Source: Chloroflexota bacterium (GTDB taxonomy: Bacteria > Chloroflexota > Anaerolineae > Aggregatilineales > Phototrophicaceae). From it: a stretch of 64,000 nucleotides of DNA. This document shows, one piece after another, positions 23,093-31,673 of this stretch (position 1 is the stretch's first letter; each line of letters starts with the position of its first letter). A program made the position numbers and the translations under genes. A model generated the notes under the pieces. The model was not told the origin of the DNA and made no database searches. It saw only the letters and a list, made by a program, of their open reading frames with translations. The DNA lies in assembly GCA_026707745.1 (NCBI GenBank), contig JAPOWG010000036.1, forward strand, positions 108,464 through 172,463. The letters are read 5' to 3'.

Positions 23093-24418
23093 CTAATAGC
23101 GCAAGTCCGTAACGCCATGTTCCCTGGCTTTTCTTTCATAATCCCATCCAACACCGAAGCTATTGCCCGGGTCCAACTCTTTCATTAGATCCGACTGCGC
23201 TTTATTACAGGGCAATTCTCTTTCATAATAGGTATCCCCATGAGGGTAACCTTTCATGTCTCGGTGACAGTGGCAGGCTTCGTGAACGAGTACGCTGGCT
23301 GTGACCGCGATCGACTTATGGTCGATGTGATCGTAGCGCTCCTGCAATTCACAGTAGATTGTGTTGTCAAGATCACAACGCGCAGTACAGTGAGCGTCTG
23401 GAAGATGTGTCTCTATGATGCTGTTTATTCCAGTGATCGCATAATCATAGAAGCGAGGCGATTGCGCCTTCAGCAGACTAAAACTCGCTTTCCAATAATC
23501 AATGAAGTCTTGGCTCCCTTGTAGATGAACTGGCAAATTGCTGACTACCGGGATATCGATTGAGCATCTGAAAAATCGGAAGTCCGTATATCCGCGCTGC
23601 CAGTCTGCTTCGGTATGGCATTCCCGACCGAGGTCACAGCAATTGTCGGTAGTGTAAATATGTCTGTAGTAAGGCATGTACCATGATCTAACCTGCGGGG
23701 AGCAATGCTTGAAGTTTAGATAAGCCCGATACCCGGCATCAAAATGTTCGTCGTTCTGGCAAATCCAGCCCGGAGCGGTACAGCAGTTGTTGCTGCCGCT
23801 CGCGGGCTGCGCCCCCGGGACCGGGATTTTGAGATATTGACTAAGTTCATACATGCATTCATGATTCCGGAATGCCGACCATCCGGCTGCCCAATCTTCT
23901 TCGCTATGGCATTCCCGATCCAGGTTACAACAATTGTCAAGATCATCCGGGATGTCTCGCTGTGTTGGTATCGATGTCTGCGGCTGAGTTTGTGGCTGTG
24001 GCTGAGTCTGTGTCTGTGCAGGCGCGCGGCATTCGCCCCTCTGAAAAGCCCAATAGCCGTCCGTCCATTCCTGGACGCTATTGCATTGCCGATCGACGAA
24101 ACAGCAATTGTCAATCTGAGATTGCGGTTGATTTTGCGGCGGAGACGTCGTCTGCTGGGGGCTTTGCACGCGGCTGTGGCCGACCCAACCGGCCATCCAG
24201 ACCTGGTTGCCGTTCCAATTGATCTGCAGCCATCTGCCCTGCTGGCCGAGGACCTGAAGGATTGACCCGGCCGGCGCCGTATCAACGACCCCGCTCGTGA
24301 GGCTGTTGGCAGTCCGCAAGTTGGTGTTGTAGGTCAGGCGAATGGCATAGCTCTGCGCAGAAGCAGCACTGCAAAAAAACAATATTACTAATATGGATGT
24401 AATGATTCTTGCTTTCAT
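23093..24418 (-). CDS. Secreted SH3 / Cys-rich-repeat / HExxH protein, copy A
   Basis: About 441 aa. Signal peptide (residues 1-22, ending AASAQ), then a bacterial SH3 domain (about 24-85: TYNTNLRTANSL...VWMAGWVGHSRV). Four repeats of ~29 residues follow at about 102-130, 161-188, 210-239 and 258-285, pattern NCC..(x)..C....x.W..GY..F....C. Gln/Pro-rich linkers separate the first ones. The C-terminal domain contains VLVHEACHCHRD, a HExxH zinc motif (His379-Glu380-His383), and a conserved E[LV]PC further on (Glu401) that could supply the third ligand. I infer an exported, disulfide-rich zinc peptidase that binds cell wall or glycans. Start ATG 24418 with GGGAG 7 nt upstream. Paralog at 24696. 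Confidence 0.78.
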   Translation of the reverse strand: MKARIITSILVILFFCSAASAQSYAIRLTYNTNLRTANSLTSGVVDTAPAGSILQVLGQQGRWLQINWNGNQVWMAGWVGHSRVQSPQQTTSPPQNQPQSQIDNCCFVDRQCNSVQEWTDGYWAFQRGECRAPAQTQTQPQPQTQPQTSIPTQRDIPDDLDNCCNLDRECHSEEDWAAGWSAFRNHECMYELSQYLKIPVPGAQPASGSNNCCTAPGWICQNDEHFDAGYRAYLNFKHCSPQVRSWYMPYYRHIYTTDNCCDLGRECHTEADWQRGYTDFRFFRCSIDIPVVSNLPVHLQGSQDFIDYWKASFSLLKAQSPRFYDYAITGINSIIETHLPDAHCTARCDLDNTIYCELQERYDHIDHKSIAVTASVLVHEACHCHRDMKGYPHGDTYYERELPCNKAQSDLMKELDPGNSFGVGWDYERKAREHGVTDLRY

Positions 24419-24695
24419 CGCCAACTCCCGAGAGGTAGGATAATCTTCTGTAATACTTAAGTTCTATATGCTAAGTCTACATTGCCTGGAACTGGTAGTC
24501 AAATATCGCTATGTGGGAGGTCTCGAAACCGTCAGACAGGCGACGCCCGTGAATCGGGCGTCAAAACGTTCACAGTTCTAGCCCAAACAAGGGCAATTTT
24601 TTTCGGGCCGGGATGGACCTCTTGGCGCGGCCAAGACCGGCGCGTTGGTCAAGCGCGGACCGGTCGGCAAGGCCTAGCGCGATCATCGACGGAGA

Positions 24696-26147
24696 CTAGG
24701 GACCGACATCCAGGTAATGCTGGTAGTGGGAGACCGGTCTTTCCAGATAGCGTTCCAGCCAAGGATATCTGCGGACCCATAAGGTGATACCAAGGGCATA
24801 GGATTTGGCGAAGGTTGCCGAATCGGCCGGGTCCATCTGTCGGATAGCGTGGAATTGCTGTTCCATGCAGGGCACTTCAACTACAGAATTGCCGTCCATA
24901 AAGTCGGGATCAAGGGTGTGGCGCCCGGCTTCCGCGAGGAGTTGCTGATCCTGGCCTGAGTGATGTCGGATGCAATGGCAGGCTTCATGAACCAGTATAG
25001 AGGCTTCATGGAGCATTTCCCTCCACCAATTAATGTCCTCGATAGCATCAGGCAGCGCGCTTAAATGTATATTCTCTCCTCCACAGGAGGGATTATGCGT
25101 GCTCGCCCCCGCTGGCGACTTTTGTACGTGCTTGTCCATTCCACGAGCAGCGTAGTCATAGTAGTAAGGCGACTTCGCCTTCAGCAAACTGAACATCACT
25201 CTCGTATGCCTCAGGAAATCAGGCGAACCCACGACCTGTACCGGGATATGATCGATGAGCGGGACACTGAACTCGCATCTGAAATGCAAGAAATCCGAAA
25301 AGCCGCGATCCCAATCCGCTTGCGAATGGCATTCCCGGCCAAGGTGGCAGCAATTGTTGGTGGCTTCATAATATCGCGTGTTGGGCAAATAAGTCGGTCT
25401 GATACGCGGGTTGCAGTGCCCGTAATTTCGAAAGGCTTCCCGACCGAAGTAAGAGTGTTCGTCGTTGAGGCAAAGCCAACCCTGAGCGGTACAGCAGTTG
25501 TCACTGCCGCTGGCGGGCATATACCTTGGGTCCGGGGTTCTGGCCCAAGCGTGATATTGATCCCAGCATTCCAACTCCTTGAAAGCTACATATCCGGCTC
25601 TCCATTCTTCTTCGGAGTGACATTCCCGATCCAGGTGGCAGCAATTGTCAATCTCATGAGGGTTGCCTTGCTGGGTTGGGACCCATGTCTGCGGCTGCGT
25701 ATACGGCTGTGGCTGCGGTTGTGGCTGAAAGTAAGGTTGGGGCTGGACGGGCGCAGCGCATTGGCCATTCTGATAAGCGTAGTAGCCATCCGTCCAATCC
25801 TGATCGCTGTTGCATTGCCGATCGACGAAGCAGCAGTTGTCGATCTGTGTTTGCGCTTGAACTTGGGGCGAAGATGCCGCCTGCGGGGCGCTTTGCACGC
25901 GGCTGTGACCGACCCAACCGGCCATCCAGACCTGGTTGCCGTTCCAATTGATCTGCAGCCATCTGCCCTGCTGGCCGAGGACCTGAAGGATTGACCCGGC
26001 CGGCGCCGTATCAACGACCCCGCTCGCGAGGCTATTGGCAGTCCGCAAATTGGTGTTGTAGGTCACGCGAATGGCATAGCTCTGCGCGGAAGCAGCACTA
26101 TAAATAAACAACATTACTAATATAGATGTAACGCACTTTACTTTCAT
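24696..26147 (-). CDS. Secreted SH3 / Cys-rich-repeat / HExxH protein, copy B
   Basis: A 483-aa paralog of the gene at 23093. Signal peptide (MKVKCVTSILVMLFIYSAAS-AQ), a nearly identical SH3 domain, and four Cys repeats at about 102-130, 166-194, 216-245 and 264-291 (for example DNCCHLDRECHSEEEW). The Gln/Pro-rich linker is longer. SILVHEACHCIRHH gives His387-Glu388-His391, with Glu424 in VEVPC as possible third ligand. The SH3 region is far more conserved between the copies than the C-terminal half, suggesting either gene conversion or diverging substrate use. GGGAG lies 6 nt before the ATG. Confidence 0.78.
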   Translation of the reverse strand: MKVKCVTSILVMLFIYSAASAQSYAIRVTYNTNLRTANSLASGVVDTAPAGSILQVLGQQGRWLQINWNGNQVWMAGWVGHSRVQSAPQAASSPQVQAQTQIDNCCFVDRQCNSDQDWTDGYYAYQNGQCAAPVQPQPYFQPQPQPQPYTQPQTWVPTQQGNPHEIDNCCHLDRECHSEEEWRAGYVAFKELECWDQYHAWARTPDPRYMPASGSDNCCTAQGWLCLNDEHSYFGREAFRNYGHCNPRIRPTYLPNTRYYEATNNCCHLGRECHSQADWDRGFSDFLHFRCEFSVPLIDHIPVQVVGSPDFLRHTRVMFSLLKAKSPYYYDYAARGMDKHVQKSPAGASTHNPSCGGENIHLSALPDAIEDINWWREMLHEASILVHEACHCIRHHSGQDQQLLAEAGRHTLDPDFMDGNSVVEVPCMEQQFHAIRQMDPADSATFAKSYALGITLWVRRYPWLERYLERPVSHYQHYLDVGP

Positions 26148-26516
26148 ATTGGACTCCCAAGATAGAGTAAAGTTATAGGTAATTCTTAAGTGAGATTTGC
26201 TAGAGTTTACAATTTCAGGGACAAGAGGTCAAATTGTCGTGTTTTGGGAGAGGTGTATTCTTATCGCATGAATTCGTTCAGGCGGTCCTCGACATAAGTT
26301 CCTAAACCCGGAATTCCAGCGATTTGCCAGTGCCGTCTCGTTCAGTTATCGGGCGTCGGGCGATCCATCGGATGGCCCCTACCGGTTGTCAGACAGTTTG
26401 CATGATTTGATTCCAACCGGAGAAGATTCACTTCCGGTCCATGACCGTCTCGCCGAGCAAGTGACGGGCGGTTGAATCGAGGAGGACAGAGGCGAAGGAC
26501 GCGATTTTTGCGCGCC
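26148..26516. other. Non-coding part of the 26.1-26.8 kb intergenic region
   Basis: No gene is supported. It contains an imperfect GGGCG-type hairpin at 26358-26378 (GGGCGATCC-ATC-GGATGGCCC, then CTAC). Otherwise I see nothing beyond possible 5' leader sequence of the divergently oriented genes. Confidence 0.5.
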
Positions 26517-26531
26517 TGTAAACTGTTTACA
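26517..26531. promoter_or_regulatory. Perfect 15-nt palindrome, probable operator/activator site
   Basis: TGTAAAC-T-GTTTACA, ending one base before the -35 hexamer of the ABC operon promoter. The arms are perfectly complementary, as expected for a dimeric helix-turn-helix regulator (GntR- or LacI-like spacing). No regulator gene is adjacent. The position upstream of -35 would fit activation, or repression by blocking RNA polymerase. Confidence 0.65.
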
Positions 26532-26532
26532 T

Positions 26533-26561
26533 TTGACATGCGATTTTGTACTCGTTATACT
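26533..26561 (+). promoter_or_regulatory. Consensus sigma70 promoter of the ABC transporter/hydrolase operon
   Basis: TTGACA (26533-26538), 17-nt spacer, TATACT (26556-26561). The start would be near 26568, giving a ~210-nt leader before the ATG at 26777. Confidence 0.8.
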
Positions 26562-26776
26562 CCGCTCAACGTTTCGTAAAGACTTGTCGCCATTCTTTGA
26601 GATTGTTTTTTGGGCGCCTGCGCTGTTTTCTCAGTTGCCTCGGCAAGACAAGCGGCCGTCGCTATCTGGGCCGCTCTTCAGGCGTTTTCCGCGAACTCCC
26701 CAAAACTGGCGTCGTGTCAGGTACGATGCGCGATTTGAAGCGATAGATCCATCAATTTAAGGAAGTGAGGATAGAC

Positions 26777-28018
26777 ATGTCTTTAGGGATCCGCAGTGTA
26801 TTTGTAGTTTGTTTGTTGATGTTCTCCCTGGTCGGGGGCATCGTCGGCGCGCAGGATATGGGGGTGGCGAAGATCGGTATCATGGTGCCGCTGACCGGCG
26901 CCTTCGGCGCGGACGCGCAGGATGTTGTCCAGGCAGCGCAGATCGCCGTTGACGACCTCAACGAAGCGGGCGGCGTGGCCGGCTACACCCTGGAACTGGT
27001 CATCGCCGATACGGTTGATCAACGCGCTGACGCCGTGACCACGGCCTTCAACCAACTCAGCAATACCGAAGATCTCAACTTTATCATGACCGCCTACGCC
27101 AGCACTTCGAACTTCGAGATCGACTTGATGGCGGAAATCGATATGCCCTATCTGATCTCGGCGAACGCGGCGCAGACCCGCGATATCATCTCCGCGGATC
27201 CGGGAGACTACGGCACGGTTTGGTCGCGCGTGCCCTCCTACGACGCCTACGAGACCGCGCTGCCGGAACTGCTCGAAGCCTACAACGAAGCGGGCTTGCT
27301 CAGCTTGCGCGATCGCGAAGCCTTCATCATCAGTTCGGACGATCCCTATGGCACGACTATCGCCACTGGCATGAGCGCTCACTTCGAAAGCCTCGGCTGG
27401 ACGGTTGTCGGTTACGAGACTGTTCCTTTCGCCTCGGTCACGGACTGGCGCGGTCTGCTGGCGAAGATCCGCGAAAATGAGCCGGATATCGTGATTGTCA
27501 CCGATTCCGCGCCGCCCAATAACGCGGCTTTCATGAACCAGTTCATGGAGAACCCGCCCAATTCGCTGCTCTTCCTGCAGTATGGCCCTTCGGTGCAAGA
27601 GTTCCTCGAACTAACCGGCGACAACTCCACGGGCTTGATCTACAACAATCTGGGCGCCGCCATTGATTCCAAGTCGGAAGTAATCGAAATACGCGATCGC
27701 TACGAAGAAATGTACGGGCATCGCGGCGGTTACTTCACGGTCATTGCCTATGATCAGGTGATGATCTACGCGACTTGCCTGGAAGAAGTCGGCGACCCGG
27801 CTGATCGCGCCGCCATCGGCGAATGTATTGGCGGCCTGGAGATGGAAACGCTGGCGGGCTTCTTGACCTTCGATCAAGAAACCCACCTGGCTATCCAGGG
27901 ACCGGAATACTATCCGATCCAGTTCTACCAAATCTGGGAAGGTGAACGCATCCAAATTGAACCCGACAAATACGCCACTGGCGAATTCCGGGTTCCGCCC
28001 TGGATGGACATGGGCTAA
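26777..28018 (+). CDS. ABC transporter substrate-binding protein (branched-chain amino acid/amide type)
   Basis: A 413-aa exported binding protein of the Leu/Ile/Val-binding (LivJ/AmiC-like) family. It has a signal peptide without a lipobox Cys (…GIVGAQDMG), then VAKIGIMVPLTGAFGADAQDVVQAAQIAVDDLNEAGG, the classic family start, and YLISANAAQTRDI and DDPYGTTIATGM hinge regions. It captures the ligand for the LivGFHM-like importer encoded downstream. Start ATG with GAGG 7 nt upstream; a GTG at 26765 is less likely. A strong hairpin after the stop would give it higher expression than the rest of the operon. Confidence 0.9.
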   Translation: MSLGIRSVFVVCLLMFSLVGGIVGAQDMGVAKIGIMVPLTGAFGADAQDVVQAAQIAVDDLNEAGGVAGYTLELVIADTVDQRADAVTTAFNQLSNTEDLNFIMTAYASTSNFEIDLMAEIDMPYLISANAAQTRDIISADPGDYGTVWSRVPSYDAYETALPELLEAYNEAGLLSLRDREAFIISSDDPYGTTIATGMSAHFESLGWTVVGYETVPFASVTDWRGLLAKIRENEPDIVIVTDSAPPNNAAFMNQFMENPPNSLLFLQYGPSVQEFLELTGDNSTGLIYNNLGAAIDSKSEVIEIRDRYEEMYGHRGGYFTVIAYDQVMIYATCLEEVGDPADRAAIGECIGGLEMETLAGFLTFDQETHLAIQGPEYYPIQFYQIWEGERIQIEPDKYATGEFRVPPWMDMG

Positions 28019-28035
28019 GTGCCCCCATCCCCCGA

Positions 28036-28070
28036 CCCCTTCCCCCAAAATGAGGGAAGGGGAGTTTTTT
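28036..28070 (+). terminator. Hairpin with T-tract after the binding-protein gene (attenuator)
   Basis: CCCCTTCCC (28036-28044) pairs with GGGAAGGGG (28054-28062) across a 9-nt loop, then AGTTTTTT. Partial termination here would raise binding protein over permease levels, a common arrangement. It also belongs to the C-rich hairpin family. Confidence 0.75.
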
Positions 28071-28180
28071 GTATCGCACTTTGAGCGTTTAAAGTCCCTC
28101 CCTCTCGCCGCGTAGACACCCTGGAGCCGGTCGGGGAGGGATACAGGGTGGGGTGATTTCGGTTGAACTCAGGACAACTT

Positions 28181-28933
28181 ATGACGCCGCTCCTCACAGT
28201 TGACAAGGCGACAAAAAAATTCGGCGAGTTGGTCGCCGTGGATAATGTCAGCTTCGAGGTCAACGAGGGGGAGATTTATGGCATCGCCGGACCCAACGGC
28301 GCGGGTAAAACGACGCTCTTTAACCTCATCACGGGTATTCCCTACCACGCCGACGACGGCAGCGTGCACTTGCGCGGCGACGATATCACCGGATTATCCC
28401 CGCACGAGATCTATGAACTGGGTATTGCGCGCACCTTCCAGAAGGAGACCGCATTTGATACGCTGACCGTGCAGGAAAACGTGCGCATTGGCGCGGTATT
28501 CGGCACGGAACTGCGCCCCGATGAATATGACGCCGCGGTGGAAAACGCGCTGGCGGATCTTGATCTCAGCGCGGACCGGGATCGTCTGGCGGGCGAGCTC
28601 TCGCTTTATGCCAAGAAGCGCTTGATGATCGCCTCGGCTATCGTCAGCGGTCCCAGCCTGCTGATGCTCGATGAGCCGGCGGGCGGCTTGAACGTGGCGG
28701 AATTGAGCGAGCTCGAAGAACTGATCCGACGGCTCAGCCGGGGAGACATGACCATCATCATCATCGAACACGTATTGCCGCTGCTTTTCGGCGTATCCAA
28801 CCGCGTCATGGTGATGGATTTCGGCGAACGCCTGGCGGAAGGCTCGCCCGAAGAATTGGCGCGCGACGACGTCGTGATTGAAGCTTACCTGGGCGAGCGC
28901 GGAAAGGACGCCTTCCATGCTATTTCAGGTTGA
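28181..28933 (+). CDS. livG: Branched-chain-type ABC transporter ATP-binding protein (LivG-like), altered signature
   Basis: A 250-aa ATPase subunit with Walker A GPNGAGKTTL, the LivG-type insert and RTFQKETAF, and Walker B LLMLDEPAGGLN with following switch His in IIIEH. The ABC signature, usually LSGGQ or LAYGQ in LivG, reads LSLYAKKR here, so the Gly and Gln that contact the opposite ATP are missing. Function may then rely on the intact LivF site. ATG at 28181 with AGGA upstream (TTG at 28163 unlikely). It overlaps the livF start by 17 nt. Confidence 0.88.
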   Translation: MTPLLTVDKATKKFGELVAVDNVSFEVNEGEIYGIAGPNGAGKTTLFNLITGIPYHADDGSVHLRGDDITGLSPHEIYELGIARTFQKETAFDTLTVQENVRIGAVFGTELRPDEYDAAVENALADLDLSADRDRLAGELSLYAKKRLMIASAIVSGPSLLMLDEPAGGLNVAELSELEELIRRLSRGDMTIIIIEHVLPLLFGVSNRVMVMDFGERLAEGSPEELARDDVVIEAYLGERGKDAFHAISG

Positions 28934-29630
28934 GGGTCTTGTTTCCGGATACGGCAAAATTGATGTCGTGCGCTCCTTGTCGCTGCATGTCGACGAGGGC
29001 GAACATGTGGGGCTTTTTGGTCCCAACGGGCACGGAAAGACAACCCTGCTGCGCACCGTTTCCGGCTTGATCCCGGCCAAGGCGGGAAAAGTAAGCTTCC
29101 GCGGAGAGGACATTAGCAATCTTGAACCGCGGGTGATCGTCGAGCGCGGTCTGATCCATGTGCCGCAGGGCAATCAGTTGTTTCCACAGATGACCGTGCA
29201 AGAGAATCTCACGCTGGGCGCTTACGTCAGCCGCAGCGACAGCCATAAAGCCAGCAATCTTGAGAAAGTGTTTTCGCTATTCCCGCGACTTAAGGAAAGG
29301 CGCTCTCAGCGCGCGCGGACATTGAGCGGGGGCGAGCGGCAAATGCTCTCAATTGCCGTCGGCTTGATGGGCATGCCCGAGTTGCTGATCCTGGACGAAC
29401 CAAGCGTTGGCCTGGCGCCGTTGATCAAGGAGGAGTTAGCGCGCGCCATCGCCGAGATCGCCGCGACCGGCGTCAGCATGATCGTGGTTGATCAGGATGT
29501 CGAGCTCTTGCTGGGCATTTGCGATCGCTTGTACCTTATCGAAAAAGGCGCCGTCTCGCTGGAGACGGCGGATGTCTCGCAAGTCGATCAAGCCGAGATC
29601 CTGGAGATGTACTTCGGAAAGGTTAGCTGA
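28917..29630 (+). CDS. livF: Branched-chain-type ABC transporter ATP-binding protein (LivF-like)
   Basis: A 237-aa ATPase subunit with Walker A GPNGHGKTTL, IHVPQGNQLFPQMTVQENL, the intact signature TLSGGERQM and Walker B LLILDEPSVGLAP. It pairs with the LivG-like subunit to power import. Its ATG lies inside the end of livG and its stop overlaps the next ATG (TGATG), so translation is coupled through the transporter genes. Confidence 0.92.
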   Translation: MLFQVEGLVSGYGKIDVVRSLSLHVDEGEHVGLFGPNGHGKTTLLRTVSGLIPAKAGKVSFRGEDISNLEPRVIVERGLIHVPQGNQLFPQMTVQENLTLGAYVSRSDSHKASNLEKVFSLFPRLKERRSQRARTLSGGERQMLSIAVGLMGMPELLILDEPSVGLAPLIKEELARAIAEIAATGVSMIVVDQDVELLLGICDRLYLIEKGAVSLETADVSQVDQAEILEMYFGKVS

Positions 29631-30625
29631 TGACTTTGGAAGCGATTGTCGCGATTATAGCCGGCGGACTGGTTTCCGGGTCACTGTACGCGCTGATGGC
29701 GAGCGGTTTATCGCTGGTCTGGGGCACGGTGCGCATGTTCAATTTCGCTCACGGCGCGCTGGTGATGGTCGGGGCATATTCGGCCTGGTATGTTTCCAAC
29801 CGCGGCGGCATCGCCAAAGCGCTGCAGCCGATCGGCAAGTCGATCGTGGCCAACGGCGAGGAGGCGGGCGCGCTCGGCGGTCTGCTCTTGCCGCTGGGGG
29901 AGTGGATACTGTCCATCAAAGGCGGATTCGGACTCGCGCTTGGTGTGCCCTTCGCGATTCTGTGCTGCGGTCTGGTCGGCTACATCATGTACGTTCTGCT
30001 GGTCAAGCCCTTTGTCGGCAAGCCCGGCGCCGACCTGGTCGTCATCATCACCACCATCGCGGGCGCCAGCTTCATGCAGAACGGCGTCCAGGTAATATTC
30101 GGTCCGCGCTACAAACAGCTGGATCGCATTTTGAAGGGACCTCCCTTGCAAATCCTGGAAACCGCAATCGGCTTGCAAGAAGTACTGATCATTGTATTAA
30201 CGCCCCTCACATTGTTTTTACTGCACTTATTCTTGAAACATTCCAAGTTGGGACTGGCGATACGCGCTGTGGCTCAAAACGATGACTTTGCCCACCTCGT
30301 CGGCATCAATGTCAGCCAGATTTATCCGCTGACCTTCGTCGTGAGTTCTATCCTGGCGGGACTGTGCGGCGTCATGCTGGGCGGCCTGTTCTTCATCTTG
30401 CCCACCATGGGCGCGCAAGAACTGCTCTTCGCATTTGTGGTAGTTGTTTTCGGGGGATTAGGCAGCTTGCCCGGCACCATCGTCGGCGCGTATGTCATCG
30501 GCTTTATCCGGGAATCGAGCGCCTACATCATTGACCTGTATTGGGCGCCCGTGGTGCTTTTTGCCACGCTCATTATTGTTCTCATATTCCGACCGCGCGG
30601 ATTGATGGGCGGTGAGGACTCATGA
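29630..30625 (+). CDS. livH: Branched-chain-type ABC transporter permease (LivH-like)
   Basis: A 331-aa integral membrane protein with about eight hydrophobic helices. It has the LivH hallmarks GLVSGSLYALMASGLSLVWGTVRMFNFAHGALVMVGAYSAW near the N terminus and the AVAQNDDFAHLVGIN cytoplasmic loop that docks the ATPases. It ends with IVLIFRPRGLMGGEDS. Stop and next start overlap (ATGA). Confidence 0.92.
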   Translation: MTLEAIVAIIAGGLVSGSLYALMASGLSLVWGTVRMFNFAHGALVMVGAYSAWYVSNRGGIAKALQPIGKSIVANGEEAGALGGLLLPLGEWILSIKGGFGLALGVPFAILCCGLVGYIMYVLLVKPFVGKPGADLVVIITTIAGASFMQNGVQVIFGPRYKQLDRILKGPPLQILETAIGLQEVLIIVLTPLTLFLLHLFLKHSKLGLAIRAVAQNDDFAHLVGINVSQIYPLTFVVSSILAGLCGVMLGGLFFILPTMGAQELLFAFVVVVFGGLGSLPGTIVGAYVIGFIRESSAYIIDLYWAPVVLFATLIIVLIFRPRGLMGGEDS

Positions 30626-31653
30626 CGCCGATGGACGAGCGCCGCAACATCCGTTACGTCATTTGGGCGCTGGGAATCGCCGTATTTCTTGCGATACCGC
30701 ATGTGGTTACCGATAAGTTTCTCATGCATTTGGCGATTTTAGGCATGCTGTACGCCATCGTCGCCTCTAATTGGGATCTGACCCTGGGCTACGCAGGTGT
30801 CTTCAACTTCGCGCATCTGGCGTTTTTTGGCATCGGCGCTTATACCAGTGGAATCCTCGCCGTAAAGTACGGCATATCGCCCTGGCTTGGCATCCCTGCC
30901 GGCGGGTTGACCGCGGCATTGGCCAGCATCCTCGTCTCGATCCCGGCGATCCGTTTGCGCGGCATCTATGTGGCGCTGCTGACCTTCGCATGCAGCCAAC
31001 TGGTGCTCTTGCTTCTGCTCAGTCAGCCGCTGATAACCGGCGGCCAGCAAGGGTTGACTGGGGTGCCGCAATTGCAGATTGGCGACTTCCTCTTCCGCAA
31101 GAGCAGGTTCGCCCACTTTTATCTGGTCGGATTTCTGCTGCTCTGCTCGACGATATTCTTGCGGCGGCTGGTGACATCGGATTTTGGCTTGAGCTTGATC
31201 GCGCTGCGCGACTTCGAAGAATACGCGGTCGCCCGCGGCATTCCGCTGGCGCGGCAGCGCTTGCTGGCATTCTTGCTGAGTTCGATTTTTCCCGGCTTGG
31301 CGGGCGGCGTCTACGCCCATTTCTTGATTGTCGCCTCACCCGATATTTTTGGTTTTTCCCTGACGACCCTGCTGCTTAGTATGGTGCTGGTGGGTGGCGT
31401 GGCGACTATCTATGGGCCGGTCCTGGTGGGCGTGGTCATGACCTTTGTCAGCGAGCTGATGGCAACCAGCGCCTGGATGTCGGATGTCTTCGGCATTTCA
31501 CGTGGACCAGTGCGCTTCATGTTCGTGGCAGTGCTCATTGTGCTGACAATGCGCTTTTTTCCTGAAGGCGTCTGGGGACTGATCAAGCGATTCAGCGCCC
31601 GCGCGCGGGACGCGCAGGGAACCGCGACCGAAGAGCAGTCGCAGATTACGTAG
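30622..31653 (+). CDS. livM: Branched-chain-type ABC transporter permease (LivM-like)
   Basis: A 343-aa membrane protein with LivM features: SNWDLTLGYAGVFNFAHLAFFGIGAYTSGILA, ATPase-contact loop SLIALRDFEEYAVARGIPLARQRLLAFLLSS, and the ending MRFFPEGVWGLIKR. It completes the importer (binding protein, LivG, LivF, LivH, LivM). The ligand may be an amide or heterocycle rather than Leu/Ile/Val, judging by the hydrolases that follow. Confidence 0.92.
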   Translation: MTPMDERRNIRYVIWALGIAVFLAIPHVVTDKFLMHLAILGMLYAIVASNWDLTLGYAGVFNFAHLAFFGIGAYTSGILAVKYGISPWLGIPAGGLTAALASILVSIPAIRLRGIYVALLTFACSQLVLLLLLSQPLITGGQQGLTGVPQLQIGDFLFRKSRFAHFYLVGFLLLCSTIFLRRLVTSDFGLSLIALRDFEEYAVARGIPLARQRLLAFLLSSIFPGLAGGVYAHFLIVASPDIFGFSLTTLLLSMVLVGGVATIYGPVLVGVVMTFVSELMATSAWMSDVFGISRGPVRFMFVAVLIVLTMRFFPEGVWGLIKRFSARARDAQGTATEEQSQIT

Positions 31654-31673
31654 ACGAGCCAGGGGTTCGGCAG

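Noticed and set aside
25065..25994. 309-codon plus-strand frame within the SH3/HExxH gene
   Set aside because: Opposite strand carries signal peptide, SH3 and Cys repeats; the paralog at 23093 yields a similar antisense frame, which only reflects shared coding sequence.
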